A stretch of DNA of 64,000 nucleotides from Maridesulfovibrio ferrireducens (GTDB taxonomy: Bacteria > Desulfobacterota > Desulfovibrionia > Desulfovibrionales > Desulfovibrionaceae). The DNA lies in NCBI RefSeq assembly GCF_900101105.1, contig NZ_FNGA01000003.1, positions 62,001 through 126,000 on the forward strand. Reading direction: 5' to 3'. Under the pieces are notes generated by a model. It was given only the letters and a program-made list of their open reading frames with translations. It was not told the DNA's origin and searched no databases. Below are positions 32,469 through 41,440 of this stretch, piece by piece. Positions within the stretch are counted from its first letter, which is position 1. Each line of letters opens with the position of its first letter. The translations under genes were made by a program, and so were the position numbers.

Positions 32469-34628
32469 GTGTTACGGAAAAAAGGATTACTTATTGCCGG
32501 ATTGGTTGCGGCTATTATTTTAGCTGGTTCCATCGTGCTTGTCAGAGTCTATTTCGTTGACGCTGCGCAGAATTTGCTTTCAGAAATGACCGAAATGGGG
32601 GTTGTAATGGAGGATATTGAAATCCATTACAGCCCTTTGCCTTATCTTCTGGTTCATAATCTGGAAATTAACAATGGGACGGATTCAGTCCGTATACCCA
32701 TGCTTGAGATTTACCCGGATATTCCAAGTTTGTTAGTTGGTAATATCAAGCTTCGTCATGTTATTTTGCAAGATCCTGACATTCAGACGGCCGCTCATCG
32801 CAGCGGTTCTGATTCTACCGGATTTGAAATGCCGGAATTTTTTCCAGCCCGGTTGGATGTTGTTTCCGGTAAGTTGCTTTTGACCAATGGATATCAAGGT
32901 ACCCCTCTTACCGTTTCAGCCAGTATGGAGAAGGAAACCGGCGGTTTCTCTTTTAATGTAAGAAGCGCTTCTATCGCTGAACTCGGATTTAAGTTTTCCG
33001 GCAAGATGGATATGCTGTCCGCATCGCCTTTGAAGCTGGGGCTACAGGCAACAGAATGTTCAATTGATCCTGCGGCTTTTTTAGGATTCCTCACAGGATT
33101 CGGATATCTTGGCAACAGTACCATTCCTGAGCTTGCCGATGCCGGAAAGTTTGAAACACGTAATCTTGATTTCAACGTGGACAGTGCAATGGGCACCATG
33201 TCGTTTCAGGCTGGCGAGTTGGTTCTTGATCAGAGCAACGGGAAAAATCTTTCAGTAAATATCGGACAGGGTGGTTCATATCAAATTTCAATTGAAGAAA
33301 TTCATATTGATGCCGGAGAATTATATTCTATGGCTCAAAAAAGTGAACGGGGACGTAATGCAACTCAGGCTCTGTGTGATTCTGCAAAGCTCAAATCAAT
33401 AAAGCCTAAAGGGCAATTGATTTTAAAATCCGTTTCGCTTTCGTCTCCGGCTTCATCTGTAAACACTTCCCGTTCAGCAGGTCTTTCCGGTAAGATGACT
33501 GTTTCTGCTAAAGATTTGGCGTTAATTCTGGAATCCAGTGAAGGAAAGAAGCAGGAACTTAATATTTCCGACATTGATGCTGATATCGAGATTAAGGATG
33601 GAAAGCCTATTGTTTCTGTGCGGACATTTAATGTGGCCTCAGTTGCCGGTGGTGATTGTAATCTGCAAGCTTCATTTTCTTTTCCGTTCGAAATGCGGCA
33701 AGTCCGGTTTAAAGCCGAGGCCCGTGATTTCTCTCTTTTTGACTACATGATTACAGGTGATGCTGAAAAAAAAAGTCCTTTAAAAACGCTGTTTGACACT
33801 CAGCTGGTAAATAAAGGAACAAAAATTTCAGCTTCCGGATATTTCAATTCTCCTTACGATAAACGAGCCGGTCTTGAGGCTGTTTTATATTCTTTAAGCA
33901 TTCGCAGTCCTGAACAAAACGATACTGACCCTGTTGATAAAAACTTTGATTTCAGCGTTCTGTTAGGTGGCACGCTGAACGGAAAAGCATCAATCCGCAG
34001 ATTCTATTATAATGACTGGCCCTTTAGTGATGTTGCTGTTTATTTGCAAAGCGGAGCAACTAGAGCTGTTTTAAAAGCGAGTGGTAAACTTTTTCATCTC
34101 AATCTTAATGCTGATGCGGTTTTTTCAAAAGAAGAGTTGGCCGCGCAGTGCAGTGTTAAGGGTAGAGGCGACAGTCTTCCGAGTCTTATAGCCTGCTTTG
34201 CCGAGGACCTTTCTGTCTCGCTTCGTGGAAAAGTGTACCTTAACGCAAATGTTTTCGTGCAAGGAAAGAGGCCAAAAGAATTAGCCGAATCTGCGCAGGG
34301 AGACGGAACAATTTTGGTTGATGGTCTCCAAATTTTAAATTTAGCAAATATTGATCCGCGATTAGGTTTTTTTATTGATATACTTGATGCTGTTTCCAAA
34401 AAATCGGAAGCGGGTGAAGGGTTGAACTTCAATTCCGCGCGCGTTCGGGCTGCAATTTCAGGAAAGAAAGTCGTTATTGATTCTTTTTCACTTGAGGGCA
34501 ATCTGTTGCAGGCTTGGGGTGACGGAACTTATTTTTTGAATGATAACCGTTTGAAGTTAGACGGAAAAGTTCGTTCACTGCTTGGAACTGTTAATACTGT
34601 TAATATCGACAGAAGGCTTAAGTCATAG
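32469..34628 (+). CDS. AsmA/DUF748-like membrane-anchored protein
   Basis: 719 residues, GTG start at 32469. One N-terminal membrane helix (about 5-28) is followed by a long periplasmic beta-rich region typical of AsmA-like repeat proteins (VMEDIEIHYSPLPYLLVHNLEI near the start, an FIDILDAVSKKSEAGEGLNFNSARVRAAISGKKV segment near the end). Bridge-like AsmA family proteins move phospholipid or assist outer-membrane assembly. It follows the LPP20-like gene by 32 nt. Confidence 0.78.
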   Translation: MLRKKGLLIAGLVAAIILAGSIVLVRVYFVDAAQNLLSEMTEMGVVMEDIEIHYSPLPYLLVHNLEINNGTDSVRIPMLEIYPDIPSLLVGNIKLRHVILQDPDIQTAAHRSGSDSTGFEMPEFFPARLDVVSGKLLLTNGYQGTPLTVSASMEKETGGFSFNVRSASIAELGFKFSGKMDMLSASPLKLGLQATECSIDPAAFLGFLTGFGYLGNSTIPELADAGKFETRNLDFNVDSAMGTMSFQAGELVLDQSNGKNLSVNIGQGGSYQISIEEIHIDAGELYSMAQKSERGRNATQALCDSAKLKSIKPKGQLILKSVSLSSPASSVNTSRSAGLSGKMTVSAKDLALILESSEGKKQELNISDIDADIEIKDGKPIVSVRTFNVASVAGGDCNLQASFSFPFEMRQVRFKAEARDFSLFDYMITGDAEKKSPLKTLFDTQLVNKGTKISASGYFNSPYDKRAGLEAVLYSLSIRSPEQNDTDPVDKNFDFSVLLGGTLNGKASIRRFYYNDWPFSDVAVYLQSGATRAVLKASGKLFHLNLNADAVFSKEELAAQCSVKGRGDSLPSLIACFAEDLSVSLRGKVYLNANVFVQGKRPKELAESAQGDGTILVDGLQILNLANIDPRLGFFIDILDAVSKKSEAGEGLNFNSARVRAAISGKKVVIDSFSLEGNLLQAWGDGTYFLNDNRLKLDGKVRSLLGTVNTVNIDRRLKS

Positions 34629-34633
34629 AAGAT

Positions 34634-37006
34634 ATGAGTATAAAAAAGATTATTTTTATTTTGGTTCCGGTTCTCGTTGTAATGATGATGGCCGGATGTA
34701 TTCCAACAAAAACTAAGCCTCAGTCCGTTCAATACACTGAAGAGGACGCAATTCCGTATAGAATTGCAATTCTGCCTGCGCAGTATATGACGCATTCTGA
34801 AAATTCTACAGTCCATAAATCTATATTGATTGTAGATGATGATAGAACCTTTGTGGCTGATATTGCCCGAAGTGCAATTTATAATCAGTTGGCAGGTAAA
34901 GGTTATTTACCTTTACAGAAAAGCGTTGTTGATAATGGTCTTTCCGGTCTCGGCAAAGATAGCGACTGGAAAACCATGAGCAGTGAGACGCTGTGTAAAC
35001 TTCTGAACGCTGACGGCATTGTAATAATAAATATTTCAAGCGCGGATATGATTACAGCCGTGGCTTTTGATCTTTTTCAGTTGGACGCAGAGGTTGAAAT
35101 AATTAATTCGGCTGACAAACTTGTCGGCAAGTGGAGCGAGAGTGCTTCCAAACGCAGAGTGTCTGTCCCGACGGGACTTTTTTCGCTTGCCGGAACGATT
35201 TTGGAAGAGGTTTTCGCTGATCCTGCCAGACGGCAGATGCGCATGGTTATTTATGACTGGGCTTGGAATCTGGCGCAGATGCTTCCTGATTGCCCTAAAG
35301 GACCGAAGCTTCCGCAAGTTGTTTCTGTTGATACTAACGTGGATAATAAACTTTTCGGTGTCGGCAAAAGAATTGCCGTGCGGGTTGATGCTGAACCGGG
35401 TCTAAAGTGTTCTTTTGATATCGGTGAATTTAAGAAAAAGATTCCGCTGTCTCAGACATCCGAAGGCATTTATGAAGGTTTTTATGTGGTTCATGAAGGT
35501 GATAAAGGGGTAGATGAAACTCTTTTGATCAGGATGCGGAAATCGAATGGCATAGAAAGGTTGTGGGTTGAAGCGGGGTCGCTTGTTACTGTTGATGGAC
35601 AGCTGCCTCCTGTTCCTGAATTTGTCACAGGACGTGCAGGCAAAGAGGGTGTTGAAATTACATGGGAAGTTCCGAAGGCTGTAGATCTTGAAGATTTTGT
35701 GATTGAAAAGGGAATTGATCCGGTCGGCTTATTTGAAGTGGTCGGCAGAACGCAGGGTGTTTCTTTTCTCGATAGCGAAGTTTTGCAAGGGGGGACCGTT
35801 TATTACAGAGTTCGTACTATGGATCGGGCCGATAATTTGTCCGCGTCTGACGGTTTATTAAAAGTAGTCGTTCCGCAATTTGATGAGCGTGAACTTTTCG
35901 GGGAACTGAGAGGTATTTTGGTTAAAGGGAATTATTTGATAAAATTTCCTGTTTCTGTGCCGCAGGGCGCCAGTTTTACCATACTTCCCGGTACAAAAAT
36001 TAAATTTAGTGATGGATCACGAATGGATGTTGCGGGTGAGCTTAATTCGCTCGGTGAAATTCGTTCTCCTGTAAAATTTGAATCAGCAAATACAGAAGGC
36101 ATAAATGTGCTTTCAGGTGGTAGTGCTGTCCTTTCGCTTTGTGATTTTTCCGGTTTTTCAAGAGCCGTTACAAACGGTGGAGGATATTCCGAAATCAGAT
36201 CTTCAAGTTTTAGCGGCGGCCGTGGCAGTGATAATGGCGGCGGTGAGTTCGCGGTGAAAGTTTCAAAGATGGGAAGGTATGATTTTACGGGATTGCGTAT
36301 ATCAGGTGTGAAAACCGGGATTATATTAAGTTCCGGTAACGGTTCAGTTGTTCGTTCAAGTATTAGTAATTGTACCACCGGACTTGAATTTAACGGTGGC
36401 AACAGTAATATTCGAGAAAATAATATTTTTGATAATGATATCAATATACTTTCACGTTCGAAGCTTGTGGTCGAAGAGAATTATTTCGGAACGGCTTCAT
36501 CTGATAAAATGAAAGTGAACGGGGATGTGCTTGTTAAGTCTATACTGGATGCGCCATATCCTCACGGGCGCAAAATCGTATTGATTGATGATGAAACCAT
36601 CACTCCGAAATTACTGGAAGAAAGATTCAGCAAGCTCAAAGCAGAGGGCGTGCTCTCTTTTCATAATCAGCAATACGGTGATGCTTATCAGAAGCTCGAA
36701 CAGGCTTTAAAGATAAAAGATGATCGAGATATTTATCTCTATCTTTCTTATACACTGCTGGCCCTTGGTGACGATGTCCGGCTGACAGAAGTTCTGAGCG
36801 AAGGGCTTTCAAAGTTTCCGTATGATGTGCGGTTGCATCAGCTTTATGTGCGGCGATTACTTAATAAAGGCGAAATCGGGCAGGCCAGACAAGTTCTTGA
36901 AAAGGCTTTGACTCTCAGCCCGACAGACAGCAGCCTGCTTTATATGAAAGATTATCTGGATCATATTGGTGGTAAGAAAGGGGCTGAAAAACCTGAGGAA
37001 AAATGA
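34634..37006 (+). CDS. lipoprotein: GNA1162-like domain, FN3, beta-helix, TPR
   Basis: 790 residues. Lipobox MAGC (Cys about 18). Residues about 30-225 resemble the GNA1162/DUF799 lipoprotein domain (AIPYRIAILPAQYMT, ADGIVIINISSADM). An FN3 domain (about 325-412, YYRVRTMDRADNLSASDG), a right-handed beta-helix (about 415-640, many G/N/S turns) and C-terminal TPRs (about 665-785) follow. The domain mix suggests a periplasmic or surface scaffold binding a glycan or partner proteins. It starts 6 nt after the AsmA-like gene. Confidence 0.8.
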   Translation: MSIKKIIFILVPVLVVMMMAGCIPTKTKPQSVQYTEEDAIPYRIAILPAQYMTHSENSTVHKSILIVDDDRTFVADIARSAIYNQLAGKGYLPLQKSVVDNGLSGLGKDSDWKTMSSETLCKLLNADGIVIINISSADMITAVAFDLFQLDAEVEIINSADKLVGKWSESASKRRVSVPTGLFSLAGTILEEVFADPARRQMRMVIYDWAWNLAQMLPDCPKGPKLPQVVSVDTNVDNKLFGVGKRIAVRVDAEPGLKCSFDIGEFKKKIPLSQTSEGIYEGFYVVHEGDKGVDETLLIRMRKSNGIERLWVEAGSLVTVDGQLPPVPEFVTGRAGKEGVEITWEVPKAVDLEDFVIEKGIDPVGLFEVVGRTQGVSFLDSEVLQGGTVYYRVRTMDRADNLSASDGLLKVVVPQFDERELFGELRGILVKGNYLIKFPVSVPQGASFTILPGTKIKFSDGSRMDVAGELNSLGEIRSPVKFESANTEGINVLSGGSAVLSLCDFSGFSRAVTNGGGYSEIRSSSFSGGRGSDNGGGEFAVKVSKMGRYDFTGLRISGVKTGIILSSGNGSVVRSSISNCTTGLEFNGGNSNIRENNIFDNDINILSRSKLVVEENYFGTASSDKMKVNGDVLVKSILDAPYPHGRKIVLIDDETITPKLLEERFSKLKAEGVLSFHNQQYGDAYQKLEQALKIKDDRDIYLYLSYTLLALGDDVRLTEVLSEGLSKFPYDVRLHQLYVRRLLNKGEIGQARQVLEKALTLSPTDSSLLYMKDYLDHIGGKKGAEKPEEK

Positions 37007-37059
37007 TGCAGGCAGAAGCAATCCGCTTTTTAATCTGTATTAGAAGAAGAGATATTATT

Positions 37060-38664
37060 ATGAAAAAGTATAATTCAGTTTTATTTATATCTTTGCTTGC
37101 AGCAATTCTTTTTTGCGGTCCGGTATTGTCTGAATCAGCATCAGCCGCGTCCCGTATTCCGATGACTGCTCAGCAATATTCGCCTTCGGATTTGGAAGAT
37201 CAGGTTCAGGCGCAGTGGCATATTAATTATGCCAGCTATCTTATTGATATAGGCAAATATTTTGAAGCTCTTGAGCAGTATGACACGGCTATTGATTATT
37301 CTCCGTTAGCTAAAACCCGCGCGCATGCCATGTTTGGTAAAGCAATGGTGCTTTCCACTTTTCTAGATGATCCTGAAAAAGCGGCTGAAATATATAAAGA
37401 GGTTGGTAAAAAGTATCCAGAGCAAGCCGAAACCTCTCTTTACCGGCTCGGCTTTCTTTATTATCAGATGAGTAAATACGAGCAGTCTCGCTCCGTATTC
37501 AAAGAGTACATAAAAAAATTCCCGGTGGGACGATTCAGGTATCAGGCGGAAGCTATAATTTCTACAATGAAGGAACCTGTTAAGCCTGAGCCTGAAGTTA
37601 AACCCGCTCCGGTCGGCGAAGAACCTGACCTCAGAGTTTGTCTCAGCCGCAGGGTTAATTCGATGACTGTGTCGGTCGGGACAAAAAATGATGAGATTTG
37701 CGCTGGGGAACTGGGGTGCGGTACTGAATATAAGGTTGGAATATCCGGTAATAAACTGGCTTTAAACGGTAGAAAAGTTACTGCTACACGAATTAAGTTT
37801 ACTTCAAAAGTGCCGCTTAAGGTTGCTTACGGTAAAGAATCGAAAAAAGTTCGCGGAGTGGTCGATGTCAGTATACGACGTGGAAAATTGCTGATTTTAA
37901 ATATTGTTTCAATTGAAGAATATTTGAAGTCTGTGGTCCCGGCAGAATCTTATGCCTCTTGGCCGGAAGAGACTCTCAAAGCTCAAGCCGTAGCGGCAAG
38001 AACTTATGCTTATTACCAGAAGCTTCATCGCACCCATCTTTTTTATGATGTCTATGCAGATACTTATGATCAGATGTACGCCGGTGTGGATCGTGAAGAT
38101 AAGCGGACAAATAAGGCTGTTAAGGACACTCGCGGTCAGGTCGTTCTATATAAAAAGAAGCCTATCCTTTCACAATATACTGCTAACAGCGGCGGTTTCA
38201 CCGCGGATTCTAAGGCTATTTTCGGTGCCGGTAAAAAATATCTTATTGCTCAGAAAGATCCGGCAAGTCTTAAAGGAAAGATGGCTTCATGGAACCGCAA
38301 GTTTAGATCCGGCGATATTGAAGCTAAGCTTAAAAAGATAGGTATTTCTGTTCCGGGGATACAGTCTATTGAAGCTCTGGAAAAAGGGCCGTCAGGAAGA
38401 ATTATTAAAGTCAGGATTAAGTATAAAGGTGGTCAGAAAGATGTTCGCACACGCACTACCTTGGGAAGTTCCAGAGTTTTGTCATTGCCGGACATCCTTT
38501 TAAAGATTGAAAAGAAGAAAGACTACTATGTATTTACAGGTCATGGATGGGGACACGGTGTAGGGTATTCCCAGTGGGGAGCCGCCGAAATGGGCAAGAA
38601 AGACAAGTATAGTACTATTCTGGATTTTTATTATCCCGACACAGACCTTAAGCAGTTATGGTAA
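37060..38664 (+). CDS. TPR plus SpoIID-type peptidoglycan transglycosylase
   Basis: 534 residues from ATG at 37060 (MKKYNSVLF), which gives a proper signal peptide; upstream in-frame starts at 37003 overlap the previous gene. TPR-like repeats (about 45-165) precede a SpoIID domain (about 275-534) with VVPAESYASWPEETLKAQAVAARTYA and the terminal GHGWGHGVGYSQWGAAEMGK. SpoIID enzymes cleave glycan strands lacking stem peptides; the catalytic Glu in PAES is present. In a non-sporulating Gram-negative this suggests local wall remodelling for the operon's complex. Confidence 0.9.
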   Translation: MKKYNSVLFISLLAAILFCGPVLSESASAASRIPMTAQQYSPSDLEDQVQAQWHINYASYLIDIGKYFEALEQYDTAIDYSPLAKTRAHAMFGKAMVLSTFLDDPEKAAEIYKEVGKKYPEQAETSLYRLGFLYYQMSKYEQSRSVFKEYIKKFPVGRFRYQAEAIISTMKEPVKPEPEVKPAPVGEEPDLRVCLSRRVNSMTVSVGTKNDEICAGELGCGTEYKVGISGNKLALNGRKVTATRIKFTSKVPLKVAYGKESKKVRGVVDVSIRRGKLLILNIVSIEEYLKSVVPAESYASWPEETLKAQAVAARTYAYYQKLHRTHLFYDVYADTYDQMYAGVDREDKRTNKAVKDTRGQVVLYKKKPILSQYTANSGGFTADSKAIFGAGKKYLIAQKDPASLKGKMASWNRKFRSGDIEAKLKKIGISVPGIQSIEALEKGPSGRIIKVRIKYKGGQKDVRTRTTLGSSRVLSLPDILLKIEKKKDYYVFTGHGWGHGVGYSQWGAAEMGKKDKYSTILDFYYPDTDLKQLW

Positions 38665-38707
38665 GTGTATTGATATTTTAGCTATTGAAAGGATGCAAAG
38701 GTTATAA

Positions 38708-39451
38708 ATGACTAAAGTTGAAAGAATTGTGTGGATTATCTGTTTTGTTGTTACGCTGACGATTCTTGTTGGTATTATTGAAAGCCGTGCCGCTGCACAG
38801 GATATGAATGTAGATGTTATTACTGAGTTATCCTGCGGAAGGGCCGCTCAGGAATATATGGATTGCGAGGAGTATGAACTAGCGATATCTAATCTGGAAG
38901 CTTGTCTGCGGGTATATCCGCGTTCAGACTGGCTCTTCAGTTTGCTCGGCAGGGCGTATTATAAAATGGGAGATCTTGAGGCCGCAGAAACTCAGTTCAG
39001 ACACGCTCTTGAGATTAATACCAATAATCTGGTTGCAAAACGGCTTATTCTGGAGATGCGTAAAACTCAGGATCTGCTTAAAGATAGAGAACTTTCCGAA
39101 TGGGTGGGCATTGCCAAAGAAAGGGCCGCGGATCTCGTCACGCTTGTTGTAGGTGTCTGGCTGGGTATGTTACTTTCGGGGATTTCCGGCAGAGTTTATT
39201 CTCATTTTATGCGTACAAGTTTTCTAAAGGCTCTGAATAAAAAAGATTATGACTATGCCACAGATATTTTAGAAGACCTTATTGTGAATAGAAAGAAAGC
39301 TGAATTGAGAAAACGGTTGCGTGAGCTTTTGCAGAAATTCAGTCTGGATGAGTCCAAAGAATTAATTATCGAATATGTTGATGATCTGGAGATTGAAGAG
39401 AAGCTGGTTCATTTTCTTGTTCAGATTCATAAGAAATCAAAGATCAGTTAG
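38708..39451 (+). CDS. TPR membrane protein
   Basis: 247 residues. An N-terminal helix (about 8-28) may be a signal anchor, TPR repeats (about 42-115) follow, and a second hydrophobic helix lies at about 145-165 (LVTLVVGVWLGMLLSG) before a cytoplasmic-looking helical C terminus (to 247). Last gene of the operon; it may link the periplasmic complex to the cytoplasm. Convergent with the next gene, with only 17 nt between and no visible terminator. Confidence 0.78.
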   Translation: MTKVERIVWIICFVVTLTILVGIIESRAAAQDMNVDVITELSCGRAAQEYMDCEEYELAISNLEACLRVYPRSDWLFSLLGRAYYKMGDLEAAETQFRHALEINTNNLVAKRLILEMRKTQDLLKDRELSEWVGIAKERAADLVTLVVGVWLGMLLSGISGRVYSHFMRTSFLKALNKKDYDYATDILEDLIVNRKKAELRKRLRELLQKFSLDESKELIIEYVDDLEIEEKLVHFLVQIHKKSKIS

Positions 39452-39468
39452 CGTTATCTTCCAGTTTT

Positions 39469-41421
39469 TTAGCCTAGCCCTGCGCTGAATATCACAGCTT
39501 CTTTTATTGCTTGCTGCGAATTTTGTGCAACAGGATTGCTTATCGCAATATGGGCGACTATATGTCCGATTGTTGCCAGTTTTTTTTGTATCTCCGGTTC
39601 GGTTGCGGCTTTATGCACCGCTTCTATTAAATCACCCTGATTGGTTATTTCGAAACCAAGAGGAGCGAGAATGTTTTTAATAAATTCGATTCTGGCTATG
39701 CGTTCATCCGGGGTTCCTTCTCCGCCTTTAAATCTAAAGTGAATATGATTTTTTTCGATTTCAGGATCACAGACCGCATCTATTTCTGATAAATCTTTTT
39801 CTGATTTAAGTTTAATATTTAGATATGTTTTTGAGAGAATAGCATATCCGTCAACGGAGTTTTCCGCAGACCAGCCCGGTCTTTTGGAACCGAGTCCGAA
39901 CCATAGTGCCCACATTGGAGATGACTTTATGTCATCGGGAGTTATTTCCATTTTTCCCGCAGCCGTGGTGAAAAGGCCGTCTTCTAGGTTCAGCACTGTC
40001 AGTGATATAGGCTGGCGCGCTGTGAGATGTTTTGCCCCGTCTAATCCAAGTCCTTCTTTACTAACCAGAGAAAACATTTCCGAAACGGCTTTTTCGTTGG
40101 CAAAGCGAACAAGGTCATACATTGATTTACTTTTTTCAGGCAAAAACATTTCCGTGTTTTTGGCAGAAATATTCAAGTCGGCAATATATTGTAAAGTTCG
40201 TTTCATGCGGTCCACAGCTCTTTTCCCACTATTGGGATAAGGTTCCGTGGATGTGATAAATACTTGGTTGCGAAGGTCTGTAATCCATTTACATTTTTGA
40301 GGTTCACCGAGCATTTCTTCTATTTGGTGTCCACTTGCAGCAATTGTTTTGGCAGAGTGGAGTGACAGAGATTGTTGTTCAGGATGCGAAAGCATGCGCT
40401 GTTTTTCTCGTCTTGAAAATATAAACGGGGAGGAGTCTTTCTCACTTAAAATTACGGAACATCCGATTTCTTGATCTGCCGGAGGAAGCGAGATTTCTGC
40501 GTTGTGCATCGTTTCGATTAAACCGGAATCCTGTGTGTTGATCTCTGGCTGAATAATTACCGCTACAGGAGTTTCTCTATTTGAATAGCCAAGCTTAATG
40601 CGCGCGTTTATGGATTCTGGTGAAAATTTACAGAGCACGGCCTTTTTCCAAGCGCTGACGATATCCTGCGGTTTTACATTTTGAACTTTGATACTGTTTT
40701 CAGGAAGTATGCAGGTTTTATCTTCGGGGGTAACACTGGCTGATAGAGTAAGTAAGTAGCCGCCTTTTGACGTTTCAAGCGCAGCAATTTCAAGTTCATT
40801 GGTTATTACGTCCGGCATTTGACCTTTCATAAAAAGTGAGGTTAGAGCCTCGGATGTGCTTTGTAATTGATCCGTTTCTGTGGTGGTTACCGACTCTAAA
40901 ATATGATCAATATGTATTCTTAAGTCATTGGCTTCAATGAAGTAATTGTAAACACCCGAGCCTATAACTATTCCATCCAGAACCGGAATATCTGTCTCTG
41001 TTATTATGCGGGCAAGGTTTACGGCGTTTGCTCCAGCATGTGTGGCATGGGTTGTTGATTCTGAGAGGGGGATGGTAAACGGAACTGGAATTTCAGGGTC
41101 GGGCACGGTTACCGCCATGCGCACGTAAAAATTTATTTTGTTATAATAATCCATCAGATCCATAAAGCGTACTGGATTCATTGACTGTAATTGTTCAAGC
41201 ATTAACTGAACTTTATTTCCAAGATCAATGGAAAGTTTTTCGATATTTGCCCAGTCTACTTCGCTCAGTCCGAATCCTATGTCTTCAATACGCGAGATTA
41301 TGAAAAGACATTCTTCTTCAAGATCCATCAGCATTTTAAACGAATTATATCTTCTCCTGAGCAGTCTGCCCGGAGGGAAGGTTTCGTATGTCCAGTGATT
41401 AAAAAGTTGGCGAAATTTCAT
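39469..41421 (-). CDS. PEP-synthase/PPDK N-terminal-like protein lacking the C-terminal enzyme domain
   Basis: 650 residues, soluble. The first 110 residues are helical. Residues about 140-600 resemble the ATP-grasp N-terminal domain of PEP synthase/pyruvate phosphate dikinase (AGANAVNLARI in the place of GGKGASL; VAVIIQPEI in the place of V-x-V-Q-x-M). The His-swivel and PEP-binding domains are absent, and several catalytic Arg/Glu positions are changed, so it is probably regulatory. It sits in a minus-strand operon with a histidine kinase and a phosphonate-type binding protein. Confidence 0.72.
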   Translation of the reverse strand: MKFRQLFNHWTYETFPPGRLLRRRYNSFKMLMDLEEECLFIISRIEDIGFGLSEVDWANIEKLSIDLGNKVQLMLEQLQSMNPVRFMDLMDYYNKINFYVRMAVTVPDPEIPVPFTIPLSESTTHATHAGANAVNLARIITETDIPVLDGIVIGSGVYNYFIEANDLRIHIDHILESVTTTETDQLQSTSEALTSLFMKGQMPDVITNELEIAALETSKGGYLLTLSASVTPEDKTCILPENSIKVQNVKPQDIVSAWKKAVLCKFSPESINARIKLGYSNRETPVAVIIQPEINTQDSGLIETMHNAEISLPPADQEIGCSVILSEKDSSPFIFSRREKQRMLSHPEQQSLSLHSAKTIAASGHQIEEMLGEPQKCKWITDLRNQVFITSTEPYPNSGKRAVDRMKRTLQYIADLNISAKNTEMFLPEKSKSMYDLVRFANEKAVSEMFSLVSKEGLGLDGAKHLTARQPISLTVLNLEDGLFTTAAGKMEITPDDIKSSPMWALWFGLGSKRPGWSAENSVDGYAILSKTYLNIKLKSEKDLSEIDAVCDPEIEKNHIHFRFKGGEGTPDERIARIEFIKNILAPLGFEITNQGDLIEAVHKAATEPEIQKKLATIGHIVAHIAISNPVAQNSQQAIKEAVIFSAGLG

Positions 41422-41440
41422 AATTATATACCGTTATTGA

